Below, in pieces: positions 51,549 to 59,414 of a stretch of 64,000 bases of DNA. This DNA is from Nocardioides gansuensis (lineage in GTDB: Bacteria; Actinomycetota; Actinomycetes; Propionibacteriales; Nocardioidaceae): contig NZ_QDGZ01000002.1 of NCBI RefSeq assembly GCF_003076135.1, forward strand, positions 186,001 through 250,000, in the 5' to 3' direction. The notes below the pieces were generated by a model. That model was not told the DNA's origin, searched no databases, and saw only the letters and a list, made by a program, of their open reading frames with translations. Every line of letters begins with the position of its first letter. The stretch's first letter is position 1. The translations under genes were made by a program, and so were the position numbers.

Positions 51549-52153
51549 GGCGTCTGCTTGAGGTCCTGGCCCGTCGCCACGCGCCAGCCGCCGGTCGGGT
51601 CGGCGGCGTACTTGTAGTTCGCGACGGTGTAGCGCGTCCACCCGGTGTCCGGGCGGTCGGGGGAGACGATCGACTTGCCGCGCTTGTCGAGCACGTCGAC
51701 CTTACTGACGTCCCAGCAGACGTCGATGACGACCGTCGGGACCTTGCCGGCCTTCGGGTCGGAGTTGTCGAGGTTGACCGACTGAACCTTCAGCTCGTTG
51801 ATGGCTGTTGTGCCGGTCTGTCGCTGGCCCTCGTCGCGTGATCGGTTGATGAGGGTGGTGACGGCGTTGAGCTGCGCGCTCGTCGCGACGGACTTCAGCT
51901 TCCTGAGGTCGGCCGCGGAATCGCTGCGGAGCTGGTCGACCACCGTGAAATAGCTGCGGACCGCGTCGGTGGCCCCGGCGGTCGCGGCGTCGGACGGAGT
52001 GCTCGGTGAGGAATTCGTCGCTGATGGGCTTGGCGACGTCGACGACGGCTCGGCGGTCGCCGGGGGATCAGGATCGCTGCCGCCACAGGCGGAGACCGCG
52101 GCCAACATCAGTGTGCCGGTCGCCCAGGAGATCAGCCCGAGTCGAATCTTCAT
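51533..52153 (-). CDS. putative lipoprotein
   Basis: 206 residues from ATG 52153 (an ATG at 52168 is also possible). The N-terminal signal ends in the lipobox VSAC with Cys near residue 21. A Ser/Thr/Pro-rich linker (about 25-60) follows, and then a globular domain including VRSYFTVVDQLRSDSAADLR and YTVANYKYAADPTGGWRV. It would be anchored on the outer face of the membrane. Co-transcribed with the exported protein and the Tad genes by position. Confidence 0.75.
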   Translation of the reverse strand: MKIRLGLISWATGTLMLAAVSACGGSDPDPPATAEPSSTSPSPSATNSSPSTPSDAATAGATDAVRSYFTVVDQLRSDSAADLRKLKSVATSAQLNAVTTLINRSRDEGQRQTGTTAINELKVQSVNLDNSDPKAGKVPTVVIDVCWDVSKVDVLDKRGKSIVSPDRPDTGWTRYTVANYKYAADPTGGWRVATGQDLKQTPCAAS

Positions 52154-52299
52154 GGCGCTCGCTCGCATCCTCTCGCCGTTCGGCTCGAGGCGCAGACGAC
52201 ACCCCGCTGGCGGTGCGTGCATCGTCTGGACCTCATCGTAAGCCCGTTTCTCGGTCTCGGCCCGTGCGTTCTTTGCCTTCCGGGCCACCGCTCAGGTGC

Positions 52300-52450
52300 T
52301 CCCTGCCTCCCAACCCTCCCGACCCACTGCACCTCTCCTTGTCCTTCTCCACCTCCTCATTGCCACCCGCCACCTCTCGCCCTTCGCTCATCCCGACCTT
52401 CGCCCTTTCGGCTCTGCCTCGTTCACCCCAGCCCTTCTCGCCTTCACACG
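52300..52450. other. pyrimidine-rich tract before the relaxase (oriT candidate region)
   Basis: The plus strand here is dominated by C and T with few G, a strong local strand asymmetry inside the 361-bp non-coding gap 52154-52514. The gap separates the lipoprotein from the MobF relaxase. The relaxase's origin of transfer is expected near its gene; no nick-site consensus could be identified. The tract may be oriT, a promoter region or a remnant. Confidence 0.4.
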
Positions 52451-52514
52451 ATTTGCAGATCGAGGGGTCTGTGGATGGAGAGGCGCACCTGAGGGCTGTG
52501 GAAGGGAAACGGTG

Positions 52515-55500
52515 GTGACGGTCTCGCTGCGTCGTATGTCCGCGGGCAGCGGCTACCAGTACCTGCTGCGCAGCGTCGCCGCGGGCGACGGCAGCAGGTC
52601 CCTGTCGACGCCACTCACCCGGTACTACTCCGAGGTCGGTACGCCGCCAGGCCGCTGGCTCGGCTCTGGAGTCCGGACCTTCGGGAGCGGTCAGCTGGCC
52701 GCGGGGATGCAGGTGACCGAGGAGCAGCTCGCGCTGCTGATCGGCATGGGGCGGGACCCGATCACGGGGGAGCAGCTCGGGCGTGCGTATCCGACGTACA
52801 AGCGCCTGGCGGACCGCATCGACGAGCGAGTGGCGGCTCTCGATCCGGAGATGACGCAGGAGGACTGCGCGGCCGAAACGAGTCGGATCGAAGCCGAGGA
52901 GACCGCTGCCGGCATGCGCCAGGCAGTGGCGGGCTTCGATCTCACCTTCAGCGTCCCCAAGTCGGTGTCGGTGCTATGGGCAGTCGCCGATGCGGCCACC
53001 CAGGAGCGGATCGCAGAAGCACATCACGCGGCTGTCGCCGACGTCATCGCCTTCTTCGAGCGAGAGGTGGCCGCGACGCGGGCCGGAATCTCCGACAGCG
53101 ACGGCGCCGTGGCCCAGGTCAGCGTGGCAGGGGTCGCCGCCGTCGCCTACGACCACTTCGACTCCCGCGCCGGAGACCCACAGCTCCACACGCACGTGGT
53201 GGTATCCAACAAGGTGCTGACCGTGATGGACGGACGGTGGCGCAGCCTCGACGGCCGCCCGGTGTTCTCCTCCGTCACGGGACTGTCAGCGCACTACAAC
53301 GCCCTGCTGGCCGACCGACTCAGCCGAGACATCGGCGTCGAGTGGGAGCTCCGCCAACGCAGTGCCGACCGCAACCCGCAATGGGAGATCGCCGGCATCA
53401 GCGATGAGCTCATCGCCGAGTTCTCGAGCCGGACCCGCGAGATCGAGCTCAAGAAGGACGAGCTCATCGCCGAGTACGTAGCACGGCACGGTCGGATGCC
53501 GTCGGCCAGGACCATCGTGGAGCTGCGCGCCCATGCGACCCTGGCGACTCGGCCACCAAAGGAGCTCCGGTCGCTCGTTGACCTGACAGCCGAGTGGCGA
53601 CGCCGCGCATCCGAGCGACTGGGCGCGGATGCAACCGCGTGGGCAGCAACGCTCCTTGGTGCTGGTGGGGCACCGCTCACCGTCGACGACGTTCCCTTGG
53701 CAGCGATCGAGGCGATCGCCGCTGACGTCGTGGCTGTGGTCGAGGTCAAGAGGGCAGTGTGGACCCACTGGAACCTCATGGCCGAGGCGTCGAAGCAGAC
53801 GATGGACCGACGGTTCGCGACTACCGCGGACCGCGAGGCCGTCGTCGCCATGGTGGTCGACGCAGCTCAGCGTCAGTCGGTGTCGCTGACTCCGCCGGAG
53901 CTCGCGAGCAGTCCGATCAGCTTCCAGCGAGAGGACGGCACCAGCCTCTTCCGGCCGCGGCACTCGGCCAAGTACTCCTCGACCGCGATCATCGATGCAG
54001 AAGCACGTCTCCTGGACCGCTCGGAAGCCACGACCGCGCCGACCGTGCGGGGCAGCACGCTGGCGCGGGTGGTGAGGCATTCGAGGGGTCGCCTCAGCAC
54101 CCAACAGCGGACCGCACTCGAGAGCATCACCTCGTCCGGGCGGAAGCTGGACCTGCTTGTTGGCCCCGCGGGCGCCGGCAAGACGACGACGATGCGCGCC
54201 CTTCGCTCCGCGTGGGTCGACGAGCATGGGCAGGGGAGTGTCATCGGGCTGGCGCCATCGGCGACAGCTGCACAGGCGCTGGCCGACGACCTGGGGGTCG
54301 CCTGTGACAACACGGCGAAGTGGCTGCATGAGTACGACCAAGGGCGCACGGATCTGCGCGCCGGGCAACTGGTGATCATCGACGAGGCCACACTAGCGGG
54401 AACGGCCACGCTCGACCGGATCAGCGGCATCGCAGAGGCCGCAGGAGCCAAGGTCCTGCTCGTCGGTGATCCGTATCAACTTCAGGCCGTCGAGGCCGGG
54501 GGCGCCTTCGCGCTCCTGGTCGATCGCCGCACCGATGCCCCGGAGCTGACCGACATCCATCGCTTCGTGAACGAGTGGGAGAAGCACGCTTCCCTCGCCC
54601 TTCGCCGGGGTGAGGTCGACGTCATCTCGACGTACGTCCGCCAGAAGCGAATCCGCGAGGGACTGACCGACGAGATGCTCGATCGGGCCTACGAGGCGTG
54701 GCGTGCAGACTGCAGCGCCGGGAAGGCCAGCATCCTCGTGACCGAGTCGTCGCATGCCGTACGAACCCTGAACGAGCGGGCCCGCGCCGAACGGCTGCTG
54801 CTCGATGGCGCCGTCGACGGTCGCGAGATCCCGCTGGCCGCCGGCAACCGTGCCTCGGTCGGAGACGTGGTCATCACCCGGCGCAACGAGCGCGGCCTGC
54901 GGACCTCTCGTGGTGGCTGGGTCAAGAACGGTGACCGCTGGCGGGTGGTCGACATCCGCCGCGACGGCTCGATGCTCGTCGACCGGCTCGATCAACGGCG
55001 TCGAGGCAAGACGGTGCTGCCGGCTGAGTACGTCGCCGAGTACGTAGACCTCGGTTACGCCGTCACCGCCCATCGCGCCCAGGGCATCACCGTCGACACG
55101 TCCCACGTCGTGGTCACACCGTCGACGACAAGGGAGAACCTCTACGTCTCCATGAGCCGCGGTCGCGAGTCGAACATCGCCTACGTCGCACTCGACCAGC
55201 CCGACGACAGCCACACGACACCCGAGCCCGATGACGTCACCGCCCGAACCGTGCTCTTCGGGGTGCTTCGGCACAGCGGCGCCAGCATCTCCGCGCACCA
55301 GACGATGGCGGCAGAGTATGCCATCCATGGCGGCATCGACCGCCTCGCCGCCGAGCTCGAGACGATCGCGGCAGACGCCCAGCGCGACCGGTTCGTCGAA
55401 CTCCTGCGGCGGTCCGGTCTCACGCCTGAACAACACGAAGCGGTCGTCCAGTCGAGCGCCTTCGGGCCGCTCACCGCGTCCCTCCGCCGGACGGAGGCCT

Positions 55501-56039
55501 ACCACCACGACCTCGAGAAGCTGGTTCCGCGCGTGGTTGGGCAGCACGCGCTCGGCGACGCTGACGACATCGCCGCGGTGCTTCGCTGCCGAGTCGAGCA
55601 GGCGACCGCGTCCCCGCCCCGAGGCTGCCGACTCCGTCCGCGCCTGATCGCAGGCCTCATTCCGGAGCCGCTGGGGGAGATGTCCGCCGAGGACCGCCAG
55701 GCGATCGGCGAACGGACCAAACTCATCGAGGCACGGGCCATCGCACTCGCGACGGCAGCTGTGGACGCCGGCGCATCCTGGGCTCGCCGAATGGGAAGGC
55801 CGCCGACCGATCCGAAGCACCAGACGCCCTGGATGCTCGCCGTGGCCACGCTCGCGGCATACCGCGATCGCTACAAGATCGAATCTGATCTGCCCGTCGG
55901 GGGCGGAGCCGCGCACGACGCACAGCGGGCCGACCGGCGGCGGGCCCAGTGGGCTGCCCGAGAGGCACAACGCCTGGCAGCCGAGACCAGAACCGACCGC
56001 GGGCTCGCGACACCTGCGCATGCCATTTCAGTCCCATAG
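52515..56039 (+). CDS. traA: MobF-family relaxase-helicase (TraA/TrwC type)
   Basis: 1174 residues. The relaxase domain begins TVSLRRMSAGSGYQYLLR; the conserved histidines lie at about 225-227 (PQLHTHVVVSN), with FDLTFSVPKSVSVLWAVAD before them. The helicase has Walker A GPAGAGKTTTMRAL near 550, motif II VIIDEATLAG, VLLVGDPYQLQAV and the UvrD-like end VTAHRAQGITVDTSHV. GTG 52515 is chosen because it begins the conserved SLRRMSAG start; an ATG at 52296 would add a tail translated from the pyrimidine-rich tract. It nicks oriT and unwinds the strand to be transferred. Confidence 0.93.
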   Translation: MTVSLRRMSAGSGYQYLLRSVAAGDGSRSLSTPLTRYYSEVGTPPGRWLGSGVRTFGSGQLAAGMQVTEEQLALLIGMGRDPITGEQLGRAYPTYKRLADRIDERVAALDPEMTQEDCAAETSRIEAEETAAGMRQAVAGFDLTFSVPKSVSVLWAVADAATQERIAEAHHAAVADVIAFFEREVAATRAGISDSDGAVAQVSVAGVAAVAYDHFDSRAGDPQLHTHVVVSNKVLTVMDGRWRSLDGRPVFSSVTGLSAHYNALLADRLSRDIGVEWELRQRSADRNPQWEIAGISDELIAEFSSRTREIELKKDELIAEYVARHGRMPSARTIVELRAHATLATRPPKELRSLVDLTAEWRRRASERLGADATAWAATLLGAGGAPLTVDDVPLAAIEAIAADVVAVVEVKRAVWTHWNLMAEASKQTMDRRFATTADREAVVAMVVDAAQRQSVSLTPPELASSPISFQREDGTSLFRPRHSAKYSSTAIIDAEARLLDRSEATTAPTVRGSTLARVVRHSRGRLSTQQRTALESITSSGRKLDLLVGPAGAGKTTTMRALRSAWVDEHGQGSVIGLAPSATAAQALADDLGVACDNTAKWLHEYDQGRTDLRAGQLVIIDEATLAGTATLDRISGIAEAAGAKVLLVGDPYQLQAVEAGGAFALLVDRRTDAPELTDIHRFVNEWEKHASLALRRGEVDVISTYVRQKRIREGLTDEMLDRAYEAWRADCSAGKASILVTESSHAVRTLNERARAERLLLDGAVDGREIPLAAGNRASVGDVVITRRNERGLRTSRGGWVKNGDRWRVVDIRRDGSMLVDRLDQRRRGKTVLPAEYVAEYVDLGYAVTAHRAQGITVDTSHVVVTPSTTRENLYVSMSRGRESNIAYVALDQPDDSHTTPEPDDVTARTVLFGVLRHSGASISAHQTMAAEYAIHGGIDRLAAELETIAADAQRDRFVELLRRSGLTPEQHEAVVQSSAFGPLTASLRRTEAYHHDLEKLVPRVVGQHALGDADDIAAVLRCRVEQATASPPRGCRLRPRLIAGLIPEPLGEMSAEDRQAIGERTKLIEARAIALATAAVDAGASWARRMGRPPTDPKHQTPWMLAVATLAAYRDRYKIESDLPVGGGAAHDAQRADRRRAQWAAREAQRLAAETRTDRGLATPAHAISVP

Positions 56040-56141
56040 GTCTGCTCAGTGGTCTCGTTTCCACAACCGGAGATCAGGCCCGGTGGCTCGGCGGCGGCTG
56101 GCCTATGACGGATGTGGTCCATCACTCCACTGGAGGTCCCG

Positions 56142-56471
56142 ATGCTCATCCTGCTTGCGATACCGGTCGTCCTGGCGGTCGCCTTCCTGCACCGATGGAT
56201 CCAGGCGATCGCGCCCTCGAACATGCTTGTACGGCACGTGCGTCGGAGCCGGCCCAAGGTGCGACGTGCGATCGGACTGGCGATGCTTTCATTGGCGCTG
56301 ATCGCGCTGGCCCATGCGCTTGAACGCATCATCGAAGCAGGTTCTGCGGAATGGCTGAACCTGCTCGTCTTCCTGCTTCTCTGGGACGCCATCAAGATGG
56401 GTGTCCTCGTCGTCAGCGACTGTCTGCGGTCACTTGCTCGGTGGGGTCAGGTCCGAGTGTTGGCTCGCTGA
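56142..56471 (+). CDS. small membrane protein
   Basis: 109 residues from ATG 56142 with GGAGG 5 nt upstream; an ATG at 56112 lacks one. Three hydrophobic helices at about 2-22, 42-62 and 70-92, with basic loops. Not recognised. It follows the relaxase on the same strand after about 100 bp. It might be an entry-exclusion or accessory protein, but this is only positional. Confidence 0.6.
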   Translation: MLILLAIPVVLAVAFLHRWIQAIAPSNMLVRHVRRSRPKVRRAIGLAMLSLALIALAHALERIIEAGSAEWLNLLVFLLLWDAIKMGVLVVSDCLRSLARWGQVRVLAR

Positions 56472-56529
56472 CGGAACTCAGCCCGAAGCAGTACGAGTGA
56501 GGAAGCGGGTGGCGCAGTCCTCGAGCCGG

Positions 56530-57825
56530 TCAGTCTGTCGGTGTTGCTGTCGCCGTCCGTCGCTTGCGCCCGTACCTCTTCCTGAGCGCGGAGAGCTCAA
56601 TCCGCAGTGCGTTGCGCGCCACCTTGTCGAGGTTGAGCGGCGGATCCAGTTGCTGCAGCACCTCGGTCTCGACGTCACCCAGGGTGTCGGCGGCGTTGAC
56701 AGGCACGGCGATGAGACGAAGGTGCTCGTGCATCCAGGCCGTCAGCCCCGGCTCGTCGATCTCCTGGTCTCCTCGTGACTCGGCGAGGACCGACCCGAGG
56801 CTGAGTCGGAACGTCGAGAACTCGTGTCGCCCGCCGAGATGCATTGTCTTGATACGACCCCACAGCGTGTTCTTCGACTTCCGGCCGCCCGACCGCGTGG
56901 CGCCAGCCAGGCCGGCGTAGATGAGGCCGGGTTCGACTGGGTGACGAAGGCCGGTTTCTAGATCCGCCGCACCCTCCACATCCACCCACCAGCTATACAG
57001 CCCGGGGGAGCGGAACAGCGTGGCGCCCGTCGCCAAGAACTCTTCGGGGGAGATCGCCTTGTCCGCTCGCAGGAGTCGGGCGATCAGGTCATCCAGGTCG
57101 GGCCGAGGAGCTGACGGTGCCGGGGCGATCGCCCGGTCGCCGTACCACGCGAGTCGCGGCCCGAGACCCAACCCAGCGAGAGGCTCGACGACCGTTGCAC
57201 CGCCCGATCGCAGCCCTTCACGGATCGCGTCCACGTAAGCCGAGCCCGCATGGACCTCGATGCTCAGCCCGTCGATCGATCCGAGAGCCTCGCGCAGCGC
57301 TTCGACGACACGTCCGCCCCATTCGCGTCGGTACTGCTGGGACGTCGCACCCAATCGGAGGTCGTAAGGCTCGAGCTCTTCGTCGGGCGCGACGAGGTCG
57401 TGCTGCGCCGACAGGATGAACCACGGGACTCCGGCGTTTTCGGCGTACTCCCTTCCCTTGCGGAAGAGCGGCGACACGTAGAGGTCCTTCGCCGGCGCTG
57501 CGGTCGGAAGTTTCCGCTTCACGCACCCGATCAGGATGACGTCTGCCGAGGTCGAGTTGTCGGGACCGGCGACGGTGCGGGGGAGCGGCCTATGTGTTGG
57601 CGACGGCCGGGCAGCTCCACTCCGAAGGAACGTCACGGACTCTCCGACCCGCACGTCGACGGTCGAGAACCCCGGCCAGCCGCTACGCGCACCCTTCCAG
57701 AACGCAGAGTGGGTGTACGCGGAGGGCGGGAGCCCGCCGACGAGGGCGTCCAGGTCCTCCCAGCTCAGAGTGACCGAGTCGGTGACGGGGGCGAGCAGGG
57801 CTCGCAGGAGGCTCCAATCGGCCAT
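56530..57825 (-). CDS. DUF6884 and GIY-YIG-like nuclease fusion protein
   Basis: 431 residues. The N-terminal region (about 1-65) has WEDLDALVGGLPPSAYTHSA, a DNA-binding-like DUF7662 pattern. The middle (about 95-170) has the DUF6884 pattern VILIGCVKRKLPTAAPAKDL, then YVSPLFRKGREYAENAGVPW and SAQHDLVAPDEELEPYD. The C-terminal domain resembles GIY-YIG nucleases: SPGLYSWWVD, GLIYAGLAGATRSG, FSTFRLSLGS and LDPPLNLDKVARNALR. ATG 57825 stands 10 bp from a 20-bp operator-like palindrome. Divergent from the BREX operon and likely co-regulated accessory nuclease. Confidence 0.78.
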   Translation of the reverse strand: MADWSLLRALLAPVTDSVTLSWEDLDALVGGLPPSAYTHSAFWKGARSGWPGFSTVDVRVGESVTFLRSGAARPSPTHRPLPRTVAGPDNSTSADVILIGCVKRKLPTAAPAKDLYVSPLFRKGREYAENAGVPWFILSAQHDLVAPDEELEPYDLRLGATSQQYRREWGGRVVEALREALGSIDGLSIEVHAGSAYVDAIREGLRSGGATVVEPLAGLGLGPRLAWYGDRAIAPAPSAPRPDLDDLIARLLRADKAISPEEFLATGATLFRSPGLYSWWVDVEGAADLETGLRHPVEPGLIYAGLAGATRSGGRKSKNTLWGRIKTMHLGGRHEFSTFRLSLGSVLAESRGDQEIDEPGLTAWMHEHLRLIAVPVNAADTLGDVETEVLQQLDPPLNLDKVARNALRIELSALRKRYGRKRRTATATPTD

Positions 57826-57835
57826 GAGACAAAGT

Positions 57836-57855
57836 CTGTCGGAGTTGTCCGACAG
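57836..57855. promoter_or_regulatory. operator-like inverted repeat CTGTCGGA-GTTG-TCCGACAG
   Basis: Perfect 8-bp arms, 10 bp before the start of the GIY-YIG gene on the minus strand. The same TGTCSGAC half-site recurs before brxA at 58148-58170, suggesting one shared regulator. A 9-bp direct repeat, GCAAGAACC, at 57871 and 57903 lies between this operator and the HTH gene. Confidence 0.6.
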
Positions 57856-57940
57856 AACCCCAGAAAACCGGCAAGAACCTCCACTAGGCTCGGCCATACC
57901 CAGCAAGAACCGGTTTCGCCCACTGGAAGGCCACGTCGCC

Positions 57941-58141
57941 ATGTCCGAGCCTTGGCTGTCTGCCGACGACATCGCCGCCCACCTCGGCGTCACGAAGGAC
58001 ACGGTCTATTCGTGGATCTCCGACAAGGCGATGCCGGCCCACAAGGTGGGGCGCCTCTGGAAGTTCCAGGCGAGCGAGGTCGATGCCTGGGTTCGGAGCG
58101 GGGGCGCGGCGGTCGCCGACGACGCAACCCCTTCTGGCTGA
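57941..58141 (+). CDS. excisionase-family HTH protein at the head of the BREX operon
   Basis: 66 residues from ATG 57941. Almost the whole chain is a MerR/excisionase-type winged HTH: EPWLSADDIAAHLGVTKDTV, then PAHKVGRLWKFQASEVDAWV. Small HTH proteins of this type head many BREX loci in actinobacteria. It is flanked by two TGTCSGAC inverted repeats, so it is the natural candidate to bind them and regulate both BREX and the divergent nuclease gene. It is unlike the WYL-type BrxR regulators. Confidence 0.8.
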   Translation: MSEPWLSADDIAAHLGVTKDTVYSWISDKAMPAHKVGRLWKFQASEVDAWVRSGGAAVADDATPSG

Positions 58142-58147
58142 AGCACT

Positions 58148-58170
58148 CTGTCCGACGGTTCTGTCGGACG
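58148..58170. promoter_or_regulatory. operator-like repeat in the brxA promoter, with -10 candidate downstream
   Basis: GTCCGAC-GGTTCT-GTCGGAC is an exact 7-bp inverted repeat at 58150-58169. It also reads as two direct copies of CTGTCSGACGGT. TATCCT at 58178-58183 fits a -10 element, so a bound regulator would block or guide RNA polymerase at the BREX promoter. Confidence 0.55.
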
Positions 58171-58220
58171 GTCCCGATATCCTGATCGACTTTGTTCAAG
58201 GCAGAGAGGAGGCACACATC

Positions 58221-58808
58221 ATGACCGCAGCCGCGCGCTATGCGCTGTCGTTCACCAGTGGTGCCCTTCTCGTGCGTGAAGCCTTGGTGGCCGCGCCCCT
58301 CTACCTGCGAGTGCAGGATTGGGCGAAGGTCCGTGAACTGATCGAGGAGGACAATCTCCTCCAAGCCCGCACGCGCTCGTCTGGCTTCCGGCTCGCCCGT
58401 GAGGTCGCTCAGCGACTCTCGGTGCTCACAGATGCCGAACTCGAACTGCTTATCGACGCCACGCCGACCGAGCGCGGCTACCTGATGTGGGCCGCTGCCT
58501 GCCGCCGTTACGACCTCATCGGCGAGTTCGCTGAGGAGGTTGTACGCGAGCGGTACCTCGTGCTGGCCCAGACGCTCGACCACGACGACTTCGACAGTTT
58601 CATCCGGGTCAAGGCGCTCTGGCATGAAGAAGTGGCCAACCTCAAGGACACCACCTTGCGCAAGCTCCGATCCACCGTCTTCCGCATGCTCGTCGAGGCG
58701 GGCCTGATCTCCGACGACGGCCGCATCAATCAGGCCGTCCTCTCCGCACGGCTCAGGGATGCCCTGTCCGACGACCTCCGCTTCTTTCCGACGGGCGGCA
58801 CCGCATGA
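58221..58808 (+). CDS. brxA: BREX protein BrxA (DUF1819)
   Basis: 195 residues from ATG 58221 behind AGGAGG. Conserved pattern: YALSFTSGALLVREALVAAP, DWAKVRELIEEDNLLQART, YLMWAAACRRYDLIGEFAEE and TLRKLRSTVFRMLVEAGLI. BrxA is a small DNA-binding helical protein of type 1 BREX and is needed for phage exclusion in characterised systems. It overlaps brxB by 4 nt. Confidence 0.92.
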   Translation: MTAAARYALSFTSGALLVREALVAAPLYLRVQDWAKVRELIEEDNLLQARTRSSGFRLAREVAQRLSVLTDAELELLIDATPTERGYLMWAAACRRYDLIGEFAEEVVRERYLVLAQTLDHDDFDSFIRVKALWHEEVANLKDTTLRKLRSTVFRMLVEAGLISDDGRINQAVLSARLRDALSDDLRFFPTGGTA

Positions 58809-59410
58809 CGAATGCCGCCGATCTCCACAAGCAGGAGGAGCACCTGTTCGCTGTCCTTGGCGGGAGGCGCTTCCTTCAGATGGAGGGCCTGAGCAATGAG
58901 GTCCCGTTCTTCATCTACCCGTACCCACCCGAGGCGTCCCTCGCCGTGGCGCAGGCCAAGAAGCGCATCAAGAGCAAGCTCTCGACGAAGCACGGCATCA
59001 CCGTGCGCGAGGTCAACCTCTACGACCTGGCCGTCGAGATCCTCAAGGAGCGCGGCGTCTGGGAGCGGGTCCTGCAGGCCGAACCAGAGCAGGACAAGGA
59101 CGACTTTCGCGAGATGCTCCAAGGGATGCTGGACCCCCAGCTCCACATCGCGCCGGCGATCCGCGCCAAGATCGAGGACGGCGAGTTCGACATCTTCTTC
59201 CTCACCGGCATCGGTGAGGTCTTCCCGTACATCCGGTCCCACAACGTGCTCAACAACCTTCAGAGCGTCGTGACCGGCAAGCCCATGCTCATGTTCTTCC
59301 CCGGCCGCTACGAGCAGTCCGACACCCTCGGGTCGTCACTCGTGCTCTTCGGGCGCTTAAAGGACGACCAGTACTACCGAGCCAAGAACATCTTGGAACA
59401 GGAAGCGTGA
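58805..59410 (+). CDS. brxB: BREX protein BrxB (DUF1788)
   Basis: 201 residues. Typical segments: VPFFIYPYPPEASLAVAQAK, NLYDLAVEILKERGVWERVL, FDIFFLTGIGEVFPYIRSHN and MLMFFPGRYEQSDTLGSSLV. BrxB is a core component of type 1 BREX with unresolved biochemistry. Overlaps brxA and is followed after 4 nt by brxC. Confidence 0.92.
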   Translation: MTNAADLHKQEEHLFAVLGGRRFLQMEGLSNEVPFFIYPYPPEASLAVAQAKKRIKSKLSTKHGITVREVNLYDLAVEILKERGVWERVLQAEPEQDKDDFREMLQGMLDPQLHIAPAIRAKIEDGEFDIFFLTGIGEVFPYIRSHNVLNNLQSVVTGKPMLMFFPGRYEQSDTLGSSLVLFGRLKDDQYYRAKNILEQEA

Positions 59411-59414
59411 CCCG

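Noticed and set aside
52296..52514. ATG at 52296 as the relaxase start
   Set aside because: It would add 73 Pro/Leu/His-rich residues from the pyrimidine tract; conserved relaxase sequence begins at GTG 52515.
54393..56021. 542-residue minus-strand frame
   Set aside because: Antisense of the relaxase helicase domain.
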